A stretch of 64,000 nucleotides of DNA from Halanaeroarchaeum sp. HSR-CO. GTDB lineage: Archaea > Halobacteriota > Halobacteria > Halobacteriales > Halobacteriaceae. Where the stretch lies: positions 62,001 through 126,000 of the forward strand of contig NZ_CP087724.1 of assembly GCF_024972755.1 (NCBI RefSeq), in the 5' to 3' direction. The notes under the pieces were generated by a model. That model was not told where the DNA came from, ran no database searches, and worked only from the letters and a program-made list of their open reading frames with translations. Positions 58,256-64,000 of this stretch are shown one piece after another. Each line of letters begins with the position of its first letter. The stretch's first letter is position 1. The position numbers were made by a program, and so were the translations under genes.

Positions 58256-58426
58256 ATGACAAATCCCCACGTCGTGACCGACGAGGACGGCGAACTCGAT
58301 TACGTCGAGTACTACATCGAGTGTAACAACACGATCGTCAAACTGTACCCGGATCCAGACGAGGAGGACGGCTGGCGCGTCGAGGAGGAAGTGGCCGACG
58401 AGGAAGGTCCCTGGTCGAAGCCGTAA
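58256..58426 (+). CDS. Small acidic protein, paralogue of 41941-42111
   Basis: 56 residues: MTNPHVVTDEDGELDYVEYY, then IECNNTIVKLYPDPDEEDGW, then RVEEEVADEEGPWSKP. It aligns over its full length without gaps with the product of 41941-42111. It has the single Cys in CNNT and the invariant GPWSKP end. The start is chosen by comparison with the paralogue; an in-frame upstream extension is not conserved. It lies just after the feo operon, while the paralogue lies just before the molybdenum reductase. The function is unknown. Confidence 0.8.
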   Translation: MTNPHVVTDEDGELDYVEYYIECNNTIVKLYPDPDEEDGWRVEEEVADEEGPWSKP

Positions 58427-58569
58427 CGGACCGCCATTTTCGCGCGCCGGCGTCTCGACCCGGGCCGGCCGCACGTGAATAGATCACCAGAGAGCGATGG
58501 CTCCGGCCTCCTCGCTGCCGGCGGGACCGGAACGCACATCTTCGCCCCGGGCGTACCCGTTGTCGTTCG

Positions 58570-59040
58570 ATGTACGTCTGTATCCCCACGCTCGGCGACG
58601 GCGGTCTCGACGCGGAGGTCTCTCCCCACTTCGGCCGAGCCCCGACGTTCACGGTGTACGATACCGACGCGGAGACGGCCCACGTGGTCGAGAACCGCGG
58701 CGACCACCACGGCGGACACCGTTCGCCACCGGACGCCATCGCCGATACCGGTGCTGACGAGCTCGTCTGTGGGAACCTCGGCCGGAAGGCAGTCGACCGG
58801 TTCGACGACCTCGGGATCGACGTCTATCGGGGCGCCGACGGGACCGTGGCCGAGGCGCTCGAACGGTGGTCGGCCGGCGACTTGGACGAGGCGCAACCCG
58901 GCGAGGACTGCGGCCACGACCACGGACACGGCGACGGTCACGGCCACGACCACGGACACGGCGACGGTCACGGTCACGACCACGGACACGGCGAAGGCCA
59001 CGACCACGGCGAAAGTCACGGTCACCACGCGCACGAGTAG
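58570..59040 (+). CDS. NifX/NifB-type (dinitrogenase iron-molybdenum cofactor) domain protein with His-rich tail
   Basis: 156 residues. Residues 1-105 match the DIM/NifX fold: MYVCIPTLGDGGLDAEVSPH, FGRAPTFTVYDT, ADELVCGNLGRKAVDRFDDL and GIDVYRGADGTVAEAL. These proteins carry Fe-S or iron-molybdenum clusters during maturation of metalloenzymes, and many occur outside nitrogen fixation. The last 45 residues are an exceptional His/Gly/Asp tract from 30-base tandem repeats (GHDHGHGDGH units), giving at least 20 His that could store iron, nickel or zinc. It lies next to feo, consistent with metal handling. Confidence 0.9.
   Translation: MYVCIPTLGDGGLDAEVSPHFGRAPTFTVYDTDAETAHVVENRGDHHGGHRSPPDAIADTGADELVCGNLGRKAVDRFDDLGIDVYRGADGTVAEALERWSAGDLDEAQPGEDCGHDHGHGDGHGHDHGHGDGHGHDHGHGEGHDHGESHGHHAHE
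58912..59001 (+). repeat. 30-bp tandem repeats coding a His-rich tail
   Basis: Three consecutive near-identical 30-base units code GHDHGHGDGH, the third ending GEG. The reading frame is kept, so copy number change would only alter metal-binding capacity. Confidence 0.85.
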
Positions 59041-59144
59041 GCGGTTGAACACGGAACGAGCGGCGTCCAGGTGTGACCGGCGCGACCGGGCCACAGCACC
59101 GGCCGGTGCTGCTATCGACCCCGACTGAGTTCGGTTTTTCCGCG

Positions 59145-61025
59145 TCAGAGCGACCGTGCCGTCTCGTAGGCCGAGGCGATCGCGTCCTCGGCCTTCCCCG
59201 GATCGGCCGCGTCGCCGACCGTCCAGGTGGGGATCGAGAGCGTTTCGTGATCGAAGGGATCGTAGGACTGGACGCCGGTCGCGAGGACGTACCGGTCGAT
59301 GCCCGTCCAGGTGCGCTCTTGGCCGTCGGTTTCGCCGATCGCGGTGTCGCCGTCGATCGCCTGGAGGTCGGTCTCGCGGTTGATCTCGACCGCCGCCTCG
59401 GACTCAAGGCGCGAGAGCAGCGGCCCCTTCTCGAGGTCGATCATGTTGCCGCCGACCGCCGGGAGCAACTCGACGACGACGACCTCGTTTCCGGCCCGGG
59501 CGAGCGCGTCGGCCGTCTCGAGGCCGACGAACCCGCCGCCGATCACGAGCACCCGCTCGTCGGTCGGCATGGCAGCCGCGTCCAGGATCTCGGCCCCGTC
59601 GTAGCCCGCCGCTTCGAGCCCATCTATGGGGGGCACGAGGGGCTCCGAGCCAGTCGCGACGACAGCGCCATCGTAGTCCTCGAGGTCGCCCTCGGTCGCC
59701 CGCTCCAGGGTGACGTCGATGGCGTCGGCGCGCTCGAGGACCTCGGTGAAATACTCGAGGCCCTTCTGGAGGCTGTCCTTGCCGGGTGGCAGCGGTGCCC
59801 AGCGGAACGCGCCGCCCAGGGCCTCGGCCTCGTAGAGGTCGACGTCGTGGCCGCGCTCGGCGAGAACCTCCGCGGCGGCCATCCCGGCGGGACCACCGCC
59901 GACGACGGCGTACTCGGCAGGCTCCGTCGCCGTGCCGAACCGGAGTTCGTCGGGGTCTCCCACCGAGGGGTTGATGACACAGCCCAGCCCGTCGCCGGAC
60001 TTGACACCACCCAGACAGCCGTCGCTGCAGGCCATACAGGGTCTGACCGGTCCGTCGACCTCGCCGAGGTACTTGCCGAGGAAGTCCGGGTCTGCCACGA
60101 GGGCTCGGCCCAGCGCGATCATCTCGACGTCGAGGTCCTCGCGGACCGTCTCGACGTCGTCGAACTCGTTGATGCGGCCGACCGCCGCGACCGGGACGTC
60201 GAGGTCCGCCTGGAGGGCGTCGGCGTACTCCCAGGGGTCGCCTTTCGGCGTGTACATGTGCTGGAAGAAGTACGGCGGCGTGGCACACAGCGTCCCCATC
60301 GTCACGTGGAAGGCGGCCGCTCCCCGGTCGGCCAGCTCCTGGGAGAACGCCCTCGCCTCCCGGAACGCGATCCCGCCCTCGACCGTGTCGTCGGCCGTGA
60401 GTCGGATCATGACGGGGACGTCGACCGCGGCCTGTACCGCGTCGAAGACCTCGCGTCCGAACCGCGTCCGGTTCTCGAAGGAGCCGCCGTACTCGTCGAC
60501 CCGGTCGTTGACGGCCGGGGAGAAAAACTGCGCCACCAGGTATCCGTGACCGAACTGCAACTCGATCACGTCGAAGCCGGCCTGCTCGGCCCGCCGTGCC
60601 CCCTCGGCGAACTGCTCGATCGCCGTATCGATCTGTTCTTTGCTCATTCGGTCGGGTGTCACGCCCGTCCGCTCGCAGGTCGTCGCCGAGGCCGACAGGT
60701 GGACGGTGCCCTCGATCCCCGGGTTGGCCATCCGGCCCGGGTGGTTGAGGTGGGCGATGGCTTTCGCGCCCCCCTCGTGGATGGCCTCGGTCAGCGTCCG
60801 AAGGCCCGGGACGGCATCGTCGTTCGCGATCCCCATCTGGGTCGGCACCTCCCTGAGGGACTCGTCGAGATACAGGGGCTCGGGGATGATTGCGCCCACG
60901 TGGTCGGCGCGTCGGCGATAGAACCGTCGGTGACGGTCGGTGACGCCACCGTCACCGTCGCTGTAGCCGGTCTTGATCGGTGCCATGACGAACTCGTTGC
61001 GGAGGTTGACGTCGCCTATGTGCAT
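59145..61025 (-). CDS. Old-yellow-enzyme/2,4-dienoyl-CoA reductase-type flavin and Fe-S oxidoreductase
   Basis: 626 residues from the ATG at 61025. Residues 1-330 form the FMN-binding TIM barrel (FVMAPIKTGYSDGDGGVTD, AHLNHPGRMANP, HGYLVAQFFSPAVNDR, ALGRALVADPDF). The 4Fe-4S site is CMACSDGC with a later GCVINP. The rest is a two-dinucleotide domain: VVGGGPAGMAAAEVLAERGH for FAD and VLVIGGGFVGLETADALARA for NAD(P). The family reduces C=C bonds of enoyl-CoA or unsaturated carbonyl compounds; FadH, NADH oxidase and bile-acid BaiC/D types are relatives. The substrate is unknown. An in-frame GTG 30 bases earlier is possible but less likely. Confidence 0.93.
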   Translation of the reverse strand: MHIGDVNLRNEFVMAPIKTGYSDGDGGVTDRHRRFYRRRADHVGAIIPEPLYLDESLREVPTQMGIANDDAVPGLRTLTEAIHEGGAKAIAHLNHPGRMANPGIEGTVHLSASATTCERTGVTPDRMSKEQIDTAIEQFAEGARRAEQAGFDVIELQFGHGYLVAQFFSPAVNDRVDEYGGSFENRTRFGREVFDAVQAAVDVPVMIRLTADDTVEGGIAFREARAFSQELADRGAAAFHVTMGTLCATPPYFFQHMYTPKGDPWEYADALQADLDVPVAAVGRINEFDDVETVREDLDVEMIALGRALVADPDFLGKYLGEVDGPVRPCMACSDGCLGGVKSGDGLGCVINPSVGDPDELRFGTATEPAEYAVVGGGPAGMAAAEVLAERGHDVDLYEAEALGGAFRWAPLPPGKDSLQKGLEYFTEVLERADAIDVTLERATEGDLEDYDGAVVATGSEPLVPPIDGLEAAGYDGAEILDAAAMPTDERVLVIGGGFVGLETADALARAGNEVVVVELLPAVGGNMIDLEKGPLLSRLESEAAVEINRETDLQAIDGDTAIGETDGQERTWTGIDRYVLATGVQSYDPFDHETLSIPTWTVGDAADPGKAEDAIASAYETARSL

Positions 61026-61293
61026 AGCTACCAGCTCCGGAGGGCCGTATCCCACCGTTTCGCACGAAGACTATTGTCCCTTTCTCCCACAACCACGAAC
61101 GAACATTACTGCATGCGACGGTCTGTCCCGGCTGGGCCGCTGGGCCCGTGCAAGGTCCACAAAACATCGCCGCGTCACGTCTCGGTAGTCTAGGGGTGCA
61201 AATCGTCGTTCGGGTGGGGGGGGGAGAGTGTCCGACCGACAGTGGTCCCATCGAATGACGGCTGCCCGGCCCCGCCCGATCGCTGGCGCCGTC

Positions 61294-61734
61294 TCAGGCG
61301 GTCGCGCGGTCGTCGATCCGCCAGTACACGCGGGTGCGTCCCGTCTTCCGCCGGTCGAGAATCCCGGCGTCACAGAGGTCGTTGAGTTTGCGTCGGGCGC
61401 CTTCCGTCGTCATGTCGTAGACCTCCGCCAGGTCGCTGGTGGTGAGCACCGGCCCGGGGGTCTCCTCGAAGAGCGCGAGAATCTCCTGCTCGGTGACGGC
61501 GTCGACGTACTGCCCCCTGTCGTTTCGCCGCCGACCGCGTCCTTCGCGACCCCGTCCGCCGCCACTCCGCCGTCTCCGGCTGCCGTCCGAGTCGCCGTCG
61601 CGGGCGCTCCCGTTGCGGCCGCCGCCACCGCGGCCGTTCCGCTTGGCTCCATCGCCGCGTGCCGTTCCCCTGGCTTTCCCGGTGTGCGTCTCGTTTCGGC
61701 GTCGGTTCGGTGCGGAGCCGTCGTCTCGGTGCAT
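61294..61734 (-). CDS. Winged-helix protein with an Arg/Gly-rich N-terminal tail
   Basis: 146 residues from the ATG at 61734. The first 75 residues are a basic Arg/Gly/Ser/Asn-rich region (NGRGGGGRNGSARDGDSDGS, RRRRSGGGRGREGRGRRRND), rare in haloarchaea, where proteins are acidic. The last 70 residues form a winged helix: VTEQEILALFEETPGPVLTT, SDLAEVYDMTTEGARRKLND, LCDAGILDRRKTGRTRVYWR. The tail could bind nucleic acid non-specifically and the wing recognise a DNA site. A GTTATG box 28 bases before this ATG supports the start. It is divergent from the amidotransferase gene. Confidence 0.82.
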   Translation of the reverse strand: MHRDDGSAPNRRRNETHTGKARGTARGDGAKRNGRGGGGRNGSARDGDSDGSRRRRSGGGRGREGRGRRRNDRGQYVDAVTEQEILALFEETPGPVLTTSDLAEVYDMTTEGARRKLNDLCDAGILDRRKTGRTRVYWRIDDRATA

Positions 61735-61915
61735 ACGCAATACCAGGCGATGCGTGGGCATAACCATTTTGGTGTAGCCAAGTGGCCATTTCCGACCGGT
61801 CGCTTTCGTCTGCACTGCCGACGCACTCGAGGTCCTCGTGGTGTCCCTGCTGGTGTGTCCGGGTGTGTGACTACCACGCAAAACTCTCATTACCTCGTAG
61901 CGGCTATGTATACGT

Positions 61916-62614
61916 ATGCAATCGCCCCGAATCGTTCTGCTCGACGCCTCGCTCGGCGACACCCCCGCCGAGCGGAACTTCCGGCGGGAAGTCGAAGCCG
62001 AAATCGAGGCGTACAAAGTGAGCGAGGGAGCGGACCCGCCACCGGTCGCGGAGTCCGACGGCCGATCCTACGACGGGGCGATCATCAGCGGTTCGCAAGC
62101 GTCGGTGTACGACGACGAGGCGTGGATCGAGGCGGTCGCGGACTGGACACGGGCCGCGATCCGGGAATCGATCCCGGTGTTGGGCGTCTGCTGGGGGCAT
62201 CAGCTCGTGGCGGCTGCCACGGGCGGCACTGTCGAGCCCATCGGTCGGTACGAAATCGGGTATCGGACTATCGAGGTCACCGACGACGACCCGCTCTTCG
62301 ACGGGATGCCCGCGGATTTCGTCGCCTTCGAGACGCACTCCGACGAGGTCACAACCCTTCCCGAGGACGCGGTCGAACTCGCGCGCAACGACTGTACGAT
62401 ACAGTCTTTCCGAGTGGGGAGCGCCTACGGGGTGCAGTTCCATCCCGAATACGACCTCCAGACGACCCGGTGGATCGTCGACGGGAAGGACCTCCAGCCG
62501 GAGCGTGAGGCGGCAATCCGTGAGGATCTCACGCGAGACCGGTATCAGGAGGCCAGCACCGCGACCCGGGTGTTCGACAACTTCCTCGCCATGGTCGACG
62601 ACGCGTCGACGTGA
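61916..62614 (+). CDS. Class I glutamine amidotransferase
   Basis: 232 residues. The GATase1 triad is present: nucleophile elbow PVLGVCWGHQL (Cys92) and the HPEYD near residue 183. EVTDDDPLFDGMP and FETHSDEVT fit the GuaA-like stand-alone branch. Such enzymes hydrolyse glutamine to supply ammonia, or act on gamma-glutamyl compounds. No synthase partner is adjacent, so the acceptor is unknown. It stands alone, divergent from the Arg/Gly-rich winged-helix gene, and convergent with the antiporter gene 15 bases away. Confidence 0.9.
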   Translation: MQSPRIVLLDASLGDTPAERNFRREVEAEIEAYKVSEGADPPPVAESDGRSYDGAIISGSQASVYDDEAWIEAVADWTRAAIRESIPVLGVCWGHQLVAAATGGTVEPIGRYEIGYRTIEVTDDDPLFDGMPADFVAFETHSDEVTTLPEDAVELARNDCTIQSFRVGSAYGVQFHPEYDLQTTRWIVDGKDLQPEREAAIREDLTRDRYQEASTATRVFDNFLAMVDDAST

Positions 62615-62628
62615 CGCGCGAACTGGGG

Positions 62629-63837
62629 TCATTCGTTCGTTTCGGATGCCCAGAGCCGGGCGAGTCCCGTCTCGAGCAGACTGGCGTTCTGTATCAGTAC
62701 TGTCCCGAGGATGCTCATCACGAGCACGTAGCCGACGGCGAACGCCGGGATGACGGTGCCGAGAGCTCCGGTCCCGACACTCGTCGCGAGCGCCGCGAGG
62801 ACGAGTGAGAACTCGCCGCGCGGAACGAGGCCGAGGCCGACCCGCACCGACCGGACCCGACTCAGGTCGTAGACCGACCCCGAGACGGTCCCGCTCACCA
62901 GTTTTCCAGCGGTCGTCAGGACGACGGCGGCCAGGAGCAGCCAGGCCACCTCCGGAAGGAGGGTGACGTCGGTGGTGAGACCGATGGCGAAAAAGAACAC
63001 GGCGGCGAAGAAGTCACGGGCCGGGGTCACAACGTTTTCGATGCGCCCGACGTGTCCGGTCGCGCTAAACGCCGTCCCGACGAAGAACGCGGCGACGGCC
63101 TCGCTGAGGCCAGCGGCGAGCGCCGCACCAGCGACGAGCGTCGTGATGCTCAGGATGCGCAACAAGAACAACTCGTCCGAGTCGGTCTCGAACGCTCGCT
63201 CTAACTGCTCGGTCCCGTAGAACGCCACGAGTGTTAGCGCACCGAGGAACACGAACGCGACGCCCACGGAGATGGCGGCGTCCGTCGTCGACCCCTCACC
63301 GAGGGCGACCGCCGAGAGCAGTGCCAAATACACGGCGATGAGGACGTCCTCGAAGACGAGAGTCCCCAGGATCGGGCTGCTCTCACGGTTGGCGACCCAC
63401 CCGTTGTCGATGAGCGACTTCGTGATCACGGCGCTCGAGGAGATGTAGACGATACCGGCGATGAACAGCGTCTCGAGGAGGCTATAGCCGAAGGCGACCC
63501 CGAGTGCGACGCCCAGACCGAAGTTGACCACGAAGTCCAGCGACCCGATGGTGGCGATCCGGGCCCGATCGTCGAGTAACTGTCCGATGCTGAACTCGAG
63601 TCCAAGGAAGAACAACAGGAAGACGATCCCGAGTTCCGCGAGGAGGTCGACGAACTCGCTGTGCTCGACGAGTGTCAATGGCACCATCCCGATGGCGGTC
63701 GGCTCGTTCGGGCCGACGAGGATGCCGACCAGGATGTACGCCGGGATGACCGAGAGCCCGACGCGCAGGGCGAGTGTTCCGGCCAGTGCGATGGCCGTCA
63801 GGGCGATCCCGATCTCGAGGAGCGATACCGCCGCCAT
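62629..63837 (-). CDS. Cation/proton antiporter, CPA2 (KefB/NapA) family
   Basis: 402 residues, about twelve helices, and no attached RCK domain. The CPA2 core includes VGILVGPNEPTAIGMVPL, LLFFLGLEFSIGQLL, FIAGIVYISSSAVITKSLID and LGTLVFEDVLIAVYLALLSA. The SSSAV segment has Ser in place of one Asp of the classical DD pair, and the FEDV segment is KefB-like, which fits K+/H+ rather than Na+/H+ exchange. The late VGLGLVPRGEFSLVLAALA is the conserved Arg/Glu motif. The stop of the preceding TrkA-C gene overlaps it closely, so the two make an antiporter with a separate regulatory subunit. Confidence 0.9.
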   Translation of the reverse strand: MAAVSLLEIGIALTAIALAGTLALRVGLSVIPAYILVGILVGPNEPTAIGMVPLTLVEHSEFVDLLAELGIVFLLFFLGLEFSIGQLLDDRARIATIGSLDFVVNFGLGVALGVAFGYSLLETLFIAGIVYISSSAVITKSLIDNGWVANRESSPILGTLVFEDVLIAVYLALLSAVALGEGSTTDAAISVGVAFVFLGALTLVAFYGTEQLERAFETDSDELFLLRILSITTLVAGAALAAGLSEAVAAFFVGTAFSATGHVGRIENVVTPARDFFAAVFFFAIGLTTDVTLLPEVAWLLLAAVVLTTAGKLVSGTVSGSVYDLSRVRSVRVGLGLVPRGEFSLVLAALATSVGTGALGTVIPAFAVGYVLVMSILGTVLIQNASLLETGLARLWASETNE

Positions 63838-63838
63838 C

Positions 63839-64000
63839 TCACGATTCGTCCGACGCTTCTTCGTCGGTGAGCAGGTCGGCGAACGCCTGGTGTTGCTCTC
63901 TGGTTCCGATGGCGACGAGGATGTCGTCCGCGCTGATCTCCGTCGTCGGGTCGGGATTCGGGATGGTGGTCTCGCCGCGCTGGATGGCGATGACGGAGAT
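63839..64000 (-). CDS. TrkA-C (RCK C-terminal) domain protein, partial
   Basis: The last 53 codons are in the window; the gene runs off the right edge. The residues ISVIAIQRGETTIPNPDPTT and EISADDILVAIGTREQHQAF form the typical RCK_C strand pattern, and the stop is one base before the antiporter ATG. This arrangement matches KhtT-type regulators, which bind a ligand and control a partner antiporter (KhtU). The N-terminal part cannot be seen. Confidence 0.85.
   Translation of the reverse strand: MSVIAIQRGETTIPNPDPTTEISADDILVAIGTREQHQAFADLLTDEEASDES

Noticed and set aside
58912-59030. CRISPR-like short repeats
   Set aside because: The 30-base repeats have no spacers and lie in frame inside the NifX-like gene, coding a His-rich tail.
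59073-61193. 706-residue plus-strand frame opposite the flavin oxidoreductase
   Set aside because: Antisense shadow of a gene with clear FMN, Fe-S and FAD motifs.

Overview
The window is about 64 kb of chromosome from an extremely halophilic archaeon (class Halobacteria). The evidence is high GC with GC-ending codons, very acidic proteins, Tat-type lipoprotein signals, short TATA-like boxes 25-32 bases before start codons (mostly leaderless genes), and hallmark archaeal genes: PolD large subunit, Hel308, Hef, Cgi121, a CBS-glycyl-tRNA synthetase operon and HTH-10 (bacterio-opsin activator type) regulators. I saw no tRNA, rRNA, CRISPR array, insertion sequence or intein.

Region 1 (1-13.8 kb) is metabolic: an MmgE/PrpD enzyme cut by the left edge, a universal stress protein, a TAXI-TRAP uptake system, a DJ-1/PfpI protein, and an operon of acyl-CoA dehydrogenase, mesaconyl/itaconyl-CoA-hydratase-like MaoC protein and CoA transferase. 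A frameshifted gene, a peroxiredoxin, a DAO-type flavoenzyme and a polysaccharide deacetylase follow. Region 2 (14-31 kb) is housekeeping: a class II HMG-CoA reductase, a tandem thioredoxin-fold protein, Cgi121 and Hel308, ferredoxin, an IMPDH/GMPR protein, malate dehydrogenase, Hef, a polyprenol-kinase-like protein, glycyl-tRNA synthetase and a four-CBS protein. Region 3 (30-37 kb) is a dipeptide-type ABC transporter whose binding protein is circularly permuted. Region 4 (37.8-41.8 kb) holds a PPC-domain protein and PolD large subunit; its active-site codons form a rare-codon island where inteins sit in relatives.

Region 5 (42.3-48 kb) is a three-subunit molybdopterin oxidoreductase of the polysulfide/thiosulfate reductase type with two adjacent regulators, suggesting anaerobic sulfur-compound respiration. 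Region 6 (48-61 kb) is a metal and redox region: a DUF59 protein, a RecA-like protein with an altered P-loop, a divergent SirR/DtxR regulator, a NitT/TauT-type ABC transporter with a DUF2061 protein, a DJ-1::TsaA/TrmO fusion, an MBL-fold hydrolase, a Feo operon with FeoB split in two, a His-rich NifX-like protein and a flavin/Fe-S oxidoreductase. Two nearly identical TTAGG-TGGG-CCTAA operators, at feoA and at the DUF59 gene, tie this region to one iron-type regulator. Region 7 (61-64 kb) has an Arg/Gly-rich winged-helix protein, a class I glutamine amidotransferase and a cation/proton antiporter with a TrkA-C partner cut by the right edge.

The observations I rate highest are the permuted binding protein, the PolD rare-codon island, the DJ-1::TsaA fusion coupled to an ABC operon, the shared iron-type operator, and a two-copy multi-hairpin repeat.
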